A stretch of DNA of 64,000 nucleotides from Marispirochaeta sp964554875 (GCA_964554875.1 CAZKQJ010000011.1:1-64000); one strand, 5' to 3'; shown: positions 1 to 8,481, counted from the first letter of the stretch. Translations and numbers: made by a program. Notes: generated by a model not told the origin, from the letters alone.

Positions 1-234
1 TACCAGCGGAACAAGGAGTTTGCTTCAGCTCATCCCCACGGTTATGGACACTACCTTCTCTTTACGGGTTTTTGACCTCGGTTACACGACCTCGCCGAAG
101 AATTCATACCCGTGGATTATCGGTAACCGCATTCTTCCGTAACGTACTATAAAGCCGTTGTTACAGACTTCCACATCGGTACGGCATCCACCGCGTACAC
201 TGAGGTTCTACGGATCGTGTCCATCAAGGCCTGA
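1..234 (+). other. Possible 3' tail of a frameshifted CDS
   Basis: Reading frame 2 is open from the window edge to a TAA at 140-142 and ends in residues YPWIIGNRILP. Frame 1 is open after the stop at about 127-129 to a TGA at 232-234 and ends TEVLRIVSIKA. Joining the two by a shift near 130-140 gives one protein-like stretch rich in alternating hydrophobic residues, which could be a beta-rich C-terminus. I do not recognise the family. It could equally be non-coding sequence. It lies immediately beyond the 3' end of ssrA, a common integration site for mobile elements. Confidence 0.2.
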
Positions 235-254
235 ATCAAAGGCCGGGCAACGGT

Positions 255-283
255 ATTAATAAAACCCGCCGGAAGGCGGGTTT
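255..283 (-). terminator. Intrinsic terminator of ssrA
   Basis: A 9-bp stem (AAACCCGCC / GGCGGGTTT, 262-270 and 275-283) closes a GGAA tetraloop. Read on the minus strand it follows the tmRNA 3' end within two bases and is followed by a T-rich stretch. It is nearly symmetric, so it might also stop plus-strand transcription. Confidence 0.75.
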
Positions 284-284
284 C

Positions 285-638
285 TGGAGGTGGCGGGAAT
301 CGAACCCGCGTCCTACGAGGCATGCCATAGATCTCTACAGGTTTAGCCGTCTCTTTAATCTCGGACCGGGTGAGGAGAGCCGGCAGCCCTTCCCGATACC
401 AGAGCCTGCTTAAATGTCCCCGGGCAGCACAGGCCTCTACTCAGGTAAGCCCTGGTATATTACAAGCACACCGGGCTTCAAGGCGGCATCCCGGGTACCC
501 GACGCAGCTTAATTAAGCTGCGATTGCGTAGTCTGCTTCGTAATTGTCAGCAGTTATTGTTTGTGGCAGTTTAAGGAGTTAACCGCTCCACCTGCAACCC
601 ATGACTCTGCATCTCGCAGTCGAAACCTTGACACCCCC
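285..638 (-). ncRNA. ssrA: Transfer-messenger RNA (tmRNA)
   Basis: The tRNA-like domain is clear. The 5' end GGGGGTG (minus strand, from about 638) pairs with CACCTCC at 286-292, and the T-arm reads GGGTTCGATTCCC. The discriminator A is at 285 and CCA is not encoded. The mRNA-like part carries a resume codon GCT at 549-551 and reads on to TAA at 513-515. It specifies the 12-residue tag ADNYEADYAIAA, whose hydrophobic end has the AxAA form recognised by tail-specific proteases. The RNA acts with SmpB (encoded at 2102-2557) to rescue stalled ribosomes. The gene is about 354 nt, a normal size. Confidence 0.96.
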
Positions 639-643
639 CCTTG

Positions 644-672
644 AGTGTATTTTGTCTGAATTATCTGATCAA
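644..672 (-). promoter_or_regulatory. Sigma-70-type promoter of ssrA
   Basis: On the minus strand TTGATC (667-672) and TACACT (644-649) are separated by 17 bases. Counting seven bases down from the -10 box puts the start at about 637-638, which coincides with the mature 5' end deduced from acceptor-stem pairing. The same TACACT -10 box is used in front of rpsO. Confidence 0.7.
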
Positions 673-757
673 AAGTGAATATACACAAAAATCAGCTGAT
701 CATCAAGCTGTAGATGCTTTTTCGGGTTCAAAATCCAGCGCCTAGGTAAATTTCCAT

Positions 758-785
758 TTGACAAACAAAGGATATTGAATATTTT
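758..785 (+). promoter_or_regulatory. Promoter of the propeller-like gene
   Basis: TTGACA (758-763) and TATTTT (780-785) are separated by 16 bases, giving a predicted start near 792, about 20 bases before the gene at 813. The rest of 650-757 shows only an AGCTGAT-containing inverted repeat that I cannot assign. Confidence 0.6.
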
Positions 786-812
786 TATGGATGATGATTA
801 ATTGAGGGAGCC

Positions 813-2090
813 ATGATGACCGGATCAAAAAGCAAATTAATACTTTCTGCGGCAGCCATTGCCCTAATCGCTGCAGTCAGCGTCGGGATTGTTCTCTTTC
901 TCTCACCGGAAAGTCCAGAGAAGTTTCGTGATGAAGCGGAATTCAGTGCCATGGAAGAAATAGCCAGAAAAGAGTTTTCAGATAAAGTTTTTGGGATGCT
1001 TCCCGACAGTTCCGGTTTTCTTGTGGTAGATGATGCCCTGGACAGACTGCATATTCTGAATCCTGATTTTTCTGTTTCCGGGGAATCGATTCCGGTTGAG
1101 CGCTCATCCATCAGGGATATTTCGGGGTTTAAAAAAGCTGCATGGAACAAGGAAGGAAATCTTTTTTTTGCAGCGGATGTTGATCCTGTCCCTATGGAAT
1201 TGCGTTTTATGAATTCCTTCAATTTTTCGGTATATTCGCTGCAGAAAAAATCCCCTGTTTTTACGACTCGCGAGAATCTGGACAAACCCTGGCAGGCGGG
1301 GGGCTCGGTAATGCATTCGCCATCATGGTCGGTTGATGGAAAGAGCATTTTATACAGTATGGTTGATAACTCACCCCTCAAAGAGTCCATTGTCAGGGTT
1401 GACATAGAGAAGAAGCAAAGGAGTATTGTGTATGAAGGACCGGAGGGCGGATTTTCCGGTGTTCGGGGAATCGAATTATCCAGGAATTTGCTTTTTCTGT
1501 GCAATCTGTCCGGACGACCCGATGATACGGCGGTCTATCTCTACGATACCCGAAGGAAAGTACGGAAGGATTTGACAGCCGATATCAGGAGTTCGCTGGA
1601 CGAAGCTTACGGATATACAGCCTTTTTCAACATTAAAGCCTTTTCCCGGGACAGGAGAACAATTCTTCTCGAGGCACATACCGGAAACGCAGATAATGTG
1701 GAGAGTCCCATAGTCGCCTTGTATCTTATTACCTTTAGTCCAGGTTTCAGGGATTATGAAATCCAGGGGCATCTCTTTGCTTCTGAAACAGGATATGGAT
1801 CAAGCCGAGTGGTCCACAACGCCGTTGTTTCTCCCGGCGGCAGGTACCTCCTTACACGGGAAGACGAACTTGTTCCTGATGGAAACGGTTCTGTGCAGAA
1901 CCGGGAGCTTGTTCTATACGATCTCGTGAAGGGCAAACAGTTTATACTCTTTTCCACCGGGGAGAATCTTCATTTCGGGATCAATCAGCAGGGCAGGAGA
2001 GACTATGACTCTATCTATATCTCGGATAATGGAAGGCTTCTTGTAGATTTTGCAGGGGAATACCGTCATTACCAGCTGACGCAACCCTGA
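813..2090 (+). CDS. Membrane-anchored beta-propeller-like protein, unknown function
   Basis: This 425-residue protein begins with a hydrophobic segment at about residues 9-30 (an uncleaved anchor or signal peptide). The remainder is predicted to be exported. Repeated short strands such as PSWSVDGKSILYS (about 171-183) and VSPGGRYLLTR resemble WD40/TolB-type propeller blades. I recognise no catalytic motif or named family. A GAGGGA ribosome site precedes tandem ATG codons at 813 and 816, so the start could be one codon later. It is transcribed alone from the promoter at 758-785, lies between ssrA and smpB, and ends 11 bases before the convergent smpB. The propeller assignment is inference from pattern only. 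Confidence 0.8.
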   Translation: MMTGSKSKLILSAAAIALIAAVSVGIVLFLSPESPEKFRDEAEFSAMEEIARKEFSDKVFGMLPDSSGFLVVDDALDRLHILNPDFSVSGESIPVERSSIRDISGFKKAAWNKEGNLFFAADVDPVPMELRFMNSFNFSVYSLQKKSPVFTTRENLDKPWQAGGSVMHSPSWSVDGKSILYSMVDNSPLKESIVRVDIEKKQRSIVYEGPEGGFSGVRGIELSRNLLFLCNLSGRPDDTAVYLYDTRRKVRKDLTADIRSSLDEAYGYTAFFNIKAFSRDRRTILLEAHTGNADNVESPIVALYLITFSPGFRDYEIQGHLFASETGYGSSRVVHNAVVSPGGRYLLTREDELVPDGNGSVQNRELVLYDLVKGKQFILFSTGENLHFGINQQGRRDYDSIYISDNGRLLVDFAGEYRHYQLTQP

Positions 2091-2101
2091 ACTGCCTTTC
2101 G

Positions 2102-2557
2102 TTACAGCCGCTGCTTGAACTCCCGGTCCGCGCTGCGTTTATCATCCCGTTCCTTGATGGACTGACGCTTGTCGTGGAGCTTTTTTCCCTGGCACACACC
2201 CAATTCTAGTTTCACGATGCCTCCCTTAAGATAAAACTTCAGGGGAACCAGGGTCAGTCCTTTCTCGTCAACCTTGCGTTGCAGCCGTTTGATCTCATCC
2301 TTGTGAGCCAGAAGCCGACGTTCCCGGACCGGGTCGTGGTTGAAAATATTTCCGTATTCATAGGGGGTAATATGAAAACCCACCAGCCACAGCTCGCCGT
2401 TGCGTATACGGGCATAGGCGTCGGTAAAGGAGAATTTTCCTGCCCGCATTGATTTTACTTCGGTGCCCTGCAGAGCTATGCCGCACTCAAGGGAATCGAG
2501 GACCAGGTAGTTAAAGCGGGCTTTTCTGTTGTCCGCCAGGATTTTTTTGCCTTCCAT
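2102..2557 (-). CDS. smpB: SsrA-binding protein SmpB
   Basis: SmpB is a 151-residue OB-fold protein that binds the tRNA-like domain of tmRNA and delivers it to stalled ribosomes. The conserved core is visible: ADNRKARFNY near the N-terminus, GIALQGTEVKS (about 26-36), and the basic tail GKKLHDKRQSIKERD that occupies the decoding centre. The length matches the family. It is separated from its partner ssrA by the propeller-like gene on the opposite strand. I see no convincing promoter in the 98-base divergent gap to the next gene. Confidence 0.97.
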   Translation of the reverse strand: MEGKKILADNRKARFNYLVLDSLECGIALQGTEVKSMRAGKFSFTDAYARIRNGELWLVGFHITPYEYGNIFNHDPVRERRLLAHKDEIKRLQRKVDEKGLTLVPLKFYLKGGIVKLELGVCQGKKLHDKRQSIKERDDKRSADREFKQRL

Positions 2558-2655
2558 ACAGGTTAGTGAGTCTACGGTATATTCCCGGGTTTACGCAAGT
2601 GCATGGCTTTTACAGCAGTTGAAGGGAGAGGATTTTTCTGATAGCGTCTTCTATC

Positions 2656-3405
2656 ATGTTTCAGAAAAATGGTGGATTCTCCCGCTATTCGGCCTACGTA
2701 CGGGGCAAGAAACAGCGGACCCGCATAAAAAGGTTCCTCATTGTAACAGCCGGTTTCTTCGTATGCCTCGGCCTTCTGGCCTTTCTTGGTGTAAGCAGCT
2801 TGAGTATTCAAGGGGAGGCAATGGAACCGAATCTTCATAACGGAGACCGGCTGCTCAGTGCGGCGCTTCCGTATGGCTTGACTTTCGTTTTTTCCGAAAA
2901 ACGATACTTCGCCGCCGGAACACCGGAAAGGGGTGATATTGTTCTTGCCAGGCCTGGCTACCACTCATCACCTCCCTCCTGGTTTGTTGCCCTGGACAGG
3001 ATTCTCGGGATACTCAGCTTTCAGAAGATCAACATGGAATTCATCCTCGGAGCTCATCGGGGGGATTCCCTGCTTGTTCGTCGGATTGTGGGGATTCCTG
3101 GCGACACCCTCTACATGAAAGAGGGAAGGGTATTTTGCAGACCCTCCGGGCAGGATGAGTTTTTGAGGGAAGACGAGCTGATTGACGAGGCGTATTCTGT
3201 CAAGCTTCCGCAACGGATTCCCGGCTGGGAATCAGGTTTTCCTGGACCTTCCGATTTTCCACAGACGATACTCGGAGAGAACGAGTATTTCCTGCTCTGC
3301 GATAATCGCGGTATCATGGACGATTCCCGCCTGTGGGGGACCGTTCCTCAGAGAGCTGTTCTCGGAAAGATCGTATTTACCTATTGGCCTCTACCGTTTC
3401 TCTGA
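2656..3405 (+). CDS. lepB: Signal peptidase I family protein (S26) with both catalytic residues substituted
   Basis: This 249-residue protein has one N-terminal membrane segment (about 27-50) and the box order of type I signal peptidases. Box B is IQGEAMEPNL (51-60), box D is VRRIVGIPGD (141-150), and box E is CDNRGIMDDSRLWG near 214-227. In active enzymes box B reads SMxP and box D begins with the general-base Lys. Here the Ser position is Ala55 (GCA, 2818-2820) and the Lys position is Arg142 (CGT, 3079-3081). The fold is retained but Ser/Lys catalysis should be impossible, so it is probably a pseudoenzyme, comparable to inactive SpsA of Staphylococcus aureus. The start ATG has only a weak ribosome site. 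hemW follows 8 bases later, suggesting cotranscription. Confidence 0.88.
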   Translation: MFQKNGGFSRYSAYVRGKKQRTRIKRFLIVTAGFFVCLGLLAFLGVSSLSIQGEAMEPNLHNGDRLLSAALPYGLTFVFSEKRYFAAGTPERGDIVLARPGYHSSPPSWFVALDRILGILSFQKINMEFILGAHRGDSLLVRRIVGIPGDTLYMKEGRVFCRPSGQDEFLREDELIDEAYSVKLPQRIPGWESGFPGPSDFPQTILGENEYFLLCDNRGIMDDSRLWGTVPQRAVLGKIVFTYWPLPFL

Positions 3406-3413
3406 ACCCTTGT

Positions 3414-4547
3414 ATGAAATCGGCTCTGTATGTCCATATCCCTTTTTGCAATGCTAAGTGTGATTACTGTGATTTTTATTCCCTTGCAAAGGGAAGCCGG
3501 GATCAAAAGAACGCTTTTACAAGGGCCCTTGTCAGGCAGCTGAACCATTCCTGTGAAAAACTGGATATTGATGAGTTTTCCACGGTATATTTTGGAGGAG
3601 GTACTCCTACAAGTCTGACACCTGAATCTCTTGAGATCATTTTTTCTGCCATAAATACCCTTTCCGGCAGTACTCCGATTGAATGGACTATTGAAGTCAA
3701 CCCGGAATCTTTGAGAAGGGAGCACCTGGATCTCTTTTCTGCCTTTCCGCTTACCCGGATCAGTATGGGGGTGCAGAGTCTTTACGGGCCTTCCAGAGAT
3801 TTTCTGGGACGAAGGGGAAGTTTGAAAGCGGTGTGGACAGCCTTCGAACTGCTCCTGGAATACTGGAGTGGCGGGCTCAGCATCGATCTGATTCGCGGGC
3901 TCCCGGAAAGTTTATCCCTGCCCCTGGAAGCAGAGATATCGATGCTTCCCCTGTACGGAATTGAGCACCTTTCTATCTACGATCTCTCGCTGGAAGAGGG
4001 CACTCTCCTTGCCGCACGAGTCGGCAAAATTGAACCCCGAAGAGACATTCTTCCCGCGGCCCTTGAGTCTCGGGGGTTCCTGCACTATGAAGTGAGCAAC
4101 TATTCAAGGCCGGGAAATGAGAGCCGCCACAATCGGTCCTACTGGGATATGGATCCCTTTCTGGGAATTGGGCCGGGGGCGGTTTCCCTTCTGTGTGAGA
4201 AAGGAACCTGGATGCAGCAGCGTGTCCGGCAGAATCTGGATCTTTACCTGCGCGGGGAGATTGATGAGTGTCTGGAAACAGAAATACCCGACGGGCTGGA
4301 GTTTTTTATTGAGCACCTCTTTATGGGATTGCGCCAGGTCAGGGGGATTTCTCTGGAAAGGATCGAAGAGCGCTTCGGACTGAAACTCCATGACATTATT
4401 CCCAAAACCCTGTGCGATTGGGGCAAGAGTCTCTCCACGGATGGTCAAACGGGCAGACTATCCCTTGTGTCCGAGGCCTTCTGGATTCAGGATCGCTTCT
4501 TTCTGGATGCCTGGAGAGAGCTGGAAACCCATAATCCCTTTGCTTGA
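3414..4547 (+). CDS. hemW: HemW-like radical SAM protein
   Basis: This is a radical SAM protein of the HemN/HemW class. The FeS motif CNAKCDYC (Cys-x3-Cys-x2-Cys, about residues 12-19) follows the typical N-terminus KSALYVHIPFC, and GGGTPT is present near residue 62. At 377 residues it has HemW length, lacks the longer N-terminal region of true HemN, and is more likely the heme-trafficking protein than a coproporphyrinogen oxidase. I place the start at the ATG at 3414, directly before the family N-terminus. A longer frame from 3333 would overlap the preceding gene by 73 bases and add unrelated residues. It is probably cotranscribed with the signal peptidase homologue. Confidence 0.92.
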   Translation: MKSALYVHIPFCNAKCDYCDFYSLAKGSRDQKNAFTRALVRQLNHSCEKLDIDEFSTVYFGGGTPTSLTPESLEIIFSAINTLSGSTPIEWTIEVNPESLRREHLDLFSAFPLTRISMGVQSLYGPSRDFLGRRGSLKAVWTAFELLLEYWSGGLSIDLIRGLPESLSLPLEAEISMLPLYGIEHLSIYDLSLEEGTLLAARVGKIEPRRDILPAALESRGFLHYEVSNYSRPGNESRHNRSYWDMDPFLGIGPGAVSLLCEKGTWMQQRVRQNLDLYLRGEIDECLETEIPDGLEFFIEHLFMGLRQVRGISLERIEERFGLKLHDIIPKTLCDWGKSLSTDGQTGRLSLVSEAFWIQDRFFLDAWRELETHNPFA

Positions 4548-4557
4548 CAGCAATTTT

Positions 4558-4586
4558 TTGTCTGTGCTACTGTTCTGTGTTACAAT
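4558..4586 (+). promoter_or_regulatory. Promoter of the yebC-ruvCAB-queA operon
   Basis: TTGTCT (4558-4563) and TACAAT (4581-4586) are separated by 17 bases. The -10 box is extended (TGT before TACAAT). An upstream TTGACA at 4544-4549 with TACTGT 18 bases later is a possible second start. Confidence 0.6.
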
Positions 4587-4617
4587 TATCCCACTCAGGA
4601 ATAAGCAAGGAGACAGT

Positions 4618-5364
4618 ATGTCCGGCCATAGTAAATGGGCATCTATTAAGCATAAAAAGGGCGCGGCAGACGCCAAAAGAGGAAAGGTCTTTTCCAAAAT
4701 CATTAAGGAGATTACCGTAGCAGCCAGGATGGGCGGCGGAGACGAAGAGGCCAATCCAAGGCTGAGAACTGCGGTACTCAAGGCCAAAGCTGCCAACATG
4801 CCGAAGGACAATATTGCCCGGGCAATCAAAAAGGGAACAGGCGAAATAGAAGGTGTCGATTACATTGAACTAACCTACGAAGCCTACGGACCCGGCGGGG
4901 TTGCCATCATGATCGAGGCTCTCACGGATAACAAGAACAGGACCGCCGCGGATATCCGAAGCATCCTCACCAAGGGGGGCGGAAGTCTCGGTGAAGCAGG
5001 ATGTGTCTCCTACCTTTTTAAACGCAAGGGGATTATCGCGTACAACGCCGCCGAATATTCTGAAGATGCCATTTTTGAGGCTGCCCTCGAGGCAGGTGCC
5101 GAAGATGTCAGCCATGAGGGAGACAGTATCGAGCTTACCACCGAGCCTGACAGCTTTGAGGAGGTCCTCAGGGCCTTGCAGGCTGCGGAATTTTCAGAAG
5201 AAATGGCCGAGATATCCCTTGTTCCGGAAGCCTATGTCAGTCTGGACACCGAATCCACAGCCAAGGTAATGAGGCTCATCGAGCGGCTCGACGATCATGA
5301 CGACGTTCAGTCGGTTTCAACGAATATCGATATCCCCGATGATTTCGAGATGCCCGACGAATAA
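4618..5364 (+). CDS. yebC: YebC/PmpR family protein
   Basis: This 248-residue protein of the YebC/TACO1 family starts with the hallmark MSGHSKWASIKHKKGAADAK. Members act as transcription regulators or as translation factors that relieve stalling at proline runs; which applies here cannot be read from the sequence. The start ATG has an AAGGAG ribosome site 7 bases upstream. Its stop overlaps the ruvC start by one base (TAATG), so it is translationally coupled to the Holliday-junction genes, an arrangement common in bacteria. The acidic C-terminus ends DDFEMPDE. Confidence 0.95.
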   Translation: MSGHSKWASIKHKKGAADAKRGKVFSKIIKEITVAARMGGGDEEANPRLRTAVLKAKAANMPKDNIARAIKKGTGEIEGVDYIELTYEAYGPGGVAIMIEALTDNKNRTAADIRSILTKGGGSLGEAGCVSYLFKRKGIIAYNAAEYSEDAIFEAALEAGAEDVSHEGDSIELTTEPDSFEEVLRALQAAEFSEEMAEISLVPEAYVSLDTESTAKVMRLIERLDDHDDVQSVSTNIDIPDDFEMPDE

Positions 5365-5864
5365 TGAGGGTCCTCGGGATTGATCCGGGATTGGCCAATA
5401 CTGGCTGGGGTGTAATCGAGGCCAGGGGCAGCAGACTGTGTCATGTCTCCCACGGAAGCATCACAACTTCGCCCAGGGAGATGAACGGACGCCGGCTTCT
5501 GACGATTCGGCGGGAGCTCATCGATATTATCCATAGATATAAACCGGAGATCGCCGGAATAGAGAGCATCTATTTTGCAAAGAACCAGACATCCGCAATA
5601 CCCGTCGCACAGGCAATGGGAGTGGTTCTTGTTACCTGTGAGGAACTTGACCTTGGGGTGGAGGCTTTTTCTCCTCCCATGATAAAACAGGCTGTTGCAG
5701 GGGTCGGGAGGGCCGATAAGGAGCAGATGCAGGAGCTCCTTCGGCTCATCCTTGGATTAAAGGATCCCCCCAGGCCGGATCATGCCGCCGATGCTCTTGC
5801 AGCCGCGGTCTGCCGCTATAACTACCTGTCTCCGGGGAAAACGGCGGAGGGGAATGGAGCGTAA
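5364..5864 (+). CDS. ruvC: Holliday junction resolvase RuvC
   Basis: RuvC is the dimeric endonuclease that cuts Holliday junctions in complex with RuvAB. The 166-residue protein shows the RNase H-like core with acidic catalytic residues: Asp7 in LGIDPG, Glu67 in AGIESIYF, and Asp139/Asp143 in RPDHAADALA. Its length is normal. It overlaps yebC upstream and ruvA downstream by one base each (TAATG), indicating a tightly coupled operon for recombination repair. Confidence 0.97.
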   Translation: MRVLGIDPGLANTGWGVIEARGSRLCHVSHGSITTSPREMNGRRLLTIRRELIDIIHRYKPEIAGIESIYFAKNQTSAIPVAQAMGVVLVTCEELDLGVEAFSPPMIKQAVAGVGRADKEQMQELLRLILGLKDPPRPDHAADALAAAVCRYNYLSPGKTAEGNGA

Positions 5865-6457
5865 TGTACAACAGTCTTACTGGAACAGTTACCGAAATAC
5901 GCGGCTCCGAATGCTGCATTGATGTGGGCGGAGTAGAGTATATCCTCACAGTAACAAGCGGTGCCCTCCAACTGCTGCATCCCGGTTCCCTGCTGCGTAT
6001 TCTCGTGTATCTTCACCATAAAGAAGACAGTATGAAACTCTATGGTTTTGCCGATGAAACCGAGAGAATGGTATTTTTAAAACTCCTGAAAGTTTCCGGC
6101 GTCGGCCCCAGCCTGGCAGTTAAGATTCTTTCCGGGCTCCCTTCCCGCCGTCTAACCAGCGCCATAGAAGAGGGGGATATCGCATCCCTGAGTTCGGTTC
6201 CCGGTCTTGGAAAAAAAACAGCCCAGAAGATCATTCTTGCCCTCCAGGGGACTATTGTCTCTGCAGACGCCGCAGCCGGGGGACCCCACGGGGACATAAT
6301 ATCGGCCCTGGCGGATATGGGCTTTGACAGGAGTGCCGCAGCAGCAGCTGTGCGTTCCCTGAGCAATAAGCTCTCCCAGGACCTCAGTAGCGAGGAGGCG
6401 GAGGGACGTCTTATGCGGGAAGCAATAGTTCTTCTGAGCAGAGGGGCAGGAGCGTAG
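5864..6457 (+). CDS. ruvA: Holliday junction DNA helicase subunit RuvA
   Basis: RuvA binds the four-way junction and loads the RuvB motor. The 197-residue protein begins with the OB-fold domain (MYNSLTGTVTEI) and has the tandem helix-hairpin-helix region with SGVGPSLAVKIL and VPGLGKKTAQKII (about 81-125). A short C-terminal RuvB-binding domain ends in LLSRGAGA. The start overlaps the ruvC stop (TAATG). Its stop lies one base before the ruvB ATG. Confidence 0.97.
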   Translation: MYNSLTGTVTEIRGSECCIDVGGVEYILTVTSGALQLLHPGSLLRILVYLHHKEDSMKLYGFADETERMVFLKLLKVSGVGPSLAVKILSGLPSRRLTSAIEEGDIASLSSVPGLGKKTAQKIILALQGTIVSADAAAGGPHGDIISALADMGFDRSAAAAAVRSLSNKLSQDLSSEEAEGRLMREAIVLLSRGAGA

Positions 6458-6458
6458 T

Positions 6459-7493
6459 ATGGAGAACGAGAGCTTTCTGCGAGGCGATTTGAGCCTGGAG
6501 GACGAAAAAGAGCTTTCCCTGCGGCCTGCCACACTGCGTGAATTTCTTGGCCAGCCGTCTTTGAAGGAGAACCTGTCCGTCTTTATACGGGCGGCCAGGG
6601 AGAGGGGGGAGACTCTGGACCACCTTTTTCTTGCAGGACCGCCGGGTCTTGGCAAGACAACCCTTGCGGGCATCGTGGCCGCGGAAATGAAGGCGGAGTT
6701 CAAGGCAACCTCGGCCCCTGCCCTGGATAAGCCCAAGGACCTGGCGGGGATTCTTACCTCCCTTACGGAAAACTCGGTATTCTTTATCGACGAGATACAC
6801 CGCCTTAAGCCGGTGGTAGAGGAGATGCTCTACATTGCCATGGAGGACAACGAGATAGACTGGGTTATCGGGCAGGGACCGGCGGCCAGGACCATCCGCA
6901 TTCAGATCCCCCATTTTACCCTGATAGGGGCTACCACCAAGGCCGGGCAGGTCGCCGGGCCTCTGTACAGTCGCTTCGGTATCTCCTTCCGGATGAACTT
7001 CTACGAAACTTCCGACCTGGAAAAGATTATCCGTCGTACCGCCGGTATTCTGGATACTTCCGTTACCCCCGGAGCTGTCGCCCGGCTCGCCCTGAGCGCC
7101 CGGGGTACTCCGCGGGTGGCAAACCGCCTCCTGAAAAGAATGCGAGACTTCGCGCAGATCCTCGGAAAATCCGGTGATGGTATTATAACGGAAGAAATCG
7201 TGGAGGATGGGCTCGGCCGGCTGGAAATAGACGAATACGGCCTTGAGCGGCTGGACAGGCAGATTCTCGCGACCATAATCAGCCGCTATAACGGAGGACC
7301 CGTCGGCGCCGAAACCCTTGCCATTTCCGTGGGAGAGGCAATTGAGTCCCTGGAAGATTTCTACGAACCTTACCTGATCCAGCGGGGCTTTCTTCAGCGG
7401 ACCCCCCGGGGTCGGATGGTTACCGACCTGGCCTATGAACACCTGAAAATTGAAGCGGGAGAACGGAGTGCTGACGAGGGATTTCTTTTTTGA
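6459..7493 (+). CDS. ruvB: Holliday junction branch migration ATPase RuvB
   Basis: RuvB is the hexameric AAA+ motor of branch migration. The 344-residue protein contains Walker A GPPGLGKTT (about 67-75), Walker B FIDEIHRL, sensor 1 IGATTKAG and the C-terminal winged-helix domain with GAETLAISVGE. The start ATG at 6459 follows the ruvA stop by one base. The 3' end overlaps queA, so all of yebC-ruvC-ruvA-ruvB-queA is probably one transcript. Confidence 0.98.
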   Translation: MENESFLRGDLSLEDEKELSLRPATLREFLGQPSLKENLSVFIRAARERGETLDHLFLAGPPGLGKTTLAGIVAAEMKAEFKATSAPALDKPKDLAGILTSLTENSVFFIDEIHRLKPVVEEMLYIAMEDNEIDWVIGQGPAARTIRIQIPHFTLIGATTKAGQVAGPLYSRFGISFRMNFYETSDLEKIIRRTAGILDTSVTPGAVARLALSARGTPRVANRLLKRMRDFAQILGKSGDGIITEEIVEDGLGRLEIDEYGLERLDRQILATIISRYNGGPVGAETLAISVGEAIESLEDFYEPYLIQRGFLQRTPRGRMVTDLAYEHLKIEAGERSADEGFLF

Positions 7494-8481
7494 CCTGCCT
7501 GAACATCTTATAGCCCAGTACCCGACGGAGCATCGGGGAGAATCAAGATTGTTTCTGCTGGACCGGAAAAAGGGTATAAGCTCACATCATCATATGGCGG
7601 ATTTTCCGGAGCTCCTTCCGGATAACTCCCTTGTTATATTCAACAATACCAGAGTAAGAAAATCCAGAATCTTCGGTACGACAGAAAACGGAGGCAGCGT
7701 TGAGTTTCTGCTGTTAAAAGAGCTGGAACCCGGGTTGTGGGAAGCGGTAGTTCAACGGCGTAAGCGGCAGAAGATCGGCCGCTGCTACAGTTTTCCCGAA
7801 GGTGTAGAGGCTGTTCTGGTGGATAAACCCGGTGACCACGGAATTCTTCGTTTTGATCCACCCATCGATGGGGCATACCTGCAGCGAAACGCAGTCATAC
7901 CCCTGCCGCCCTATATACGGCGCTCAGCCGACGAGAGCGACAGCGAACGCTACCAGACGGTCTATTCCCGGGAGGAAGGATCCGTCGCTGCTCCTACCGC
8001 GGGGCTTCATTTTACTCCGGACATACTCGATCGAATCAGGAAACGGGCAGAGCTTCGTTATGTTACCCTCCACGTGGGAATCGGGACTTTTGCACCTATC
8101 CGGTCTGAACTGCTTGCGGACCACCGTATGCATACAGAGGAGTATGAAGTTCCAGCGGAGACTGCAGAGGCGGTAAACCGTGCACAAAGGGAGAAGCGTC
8201 CTGTAGTCGCAGTGGGCACAACAACGGTCAGAACCCTGGAATCCGCTTTTTCCGATGGAAAGCTTCATGCAGGAAGGAATTCAACGGATCTGTTCATTTC
8301 TCCTGGTTATCCGTTCAGGGTAGTGGACCATATGTTCACCAATTTCCATACCCCCGGCTCAAGTCTTCTGGTGATGGTTTCCGCTTTTGCTGGACGGGAA
8401 AATATTCTGGAAGCATATAAAGAAGCCGTAAGGAAGGAATACCGTTTTTTCTCTTATGGAGATGCCATGTTTATTCAGTAG
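7468..8481 (+). CDS. queA: S-adenosylmethionine:tRNA ribosyltransferase-isomerase QueA
   Basis: QueA transfers the ribosyl moiety of SAM to preQ1 in tRNA to make epoxyqueuosine. I choose the GTG at 7468, because the protein then begins LTRDFFFDLPEHLIAQYP, matching the family N-terminus, and a GGGAG motif lies 7-8 bases upstream. A TTG at 7450 would add six residues. Family signatures include LIAQYP, FNNTRV (about 53-58), PTAGLHFT and NFHTPGSSLL. The gene overlaps ruvB by 26 bases. Tgt, which acts earlier in the same pathway, is encoded at 31927-33057. Confidence 0.95.
   Translation: MLTRDFFFDLPEHLIAQYPTEHRGESRLFLLDRKKGISSHHHMADFPELLPDNSLVIFNNTRVRKSRIFGTTENGGSVEFLLLKELEPGLWEAVVQRRKRQKIGRCYSFPEGVEAVLVDKPGDHGILRFDPPIDGAYLQRNAVIPLPPYIRRSADESDSERYQTVYSREEGSVAAPTAGLHFTPDILDRIRKRAELRYVTLHVGIGTFAPIRSELLADHRMHTEEYEVPAETAEAVNRAQREKRPVVAVGTTTVRTLESAFSDGKLHAGRNSTDLFISPGYPFRVVDHMFTNFHTPGSSLLVMVSAFAGRENILEAYKEAVRKEYRFFSYGDAMFIQ

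Noticed and set aside
785..1504. Long open frame on the minus strand opposite the propeller-like gene.
   Set aside because: It is an antisense shadow with no ribosome site and Ser/Arg-rich composition typical of noncoding frames.
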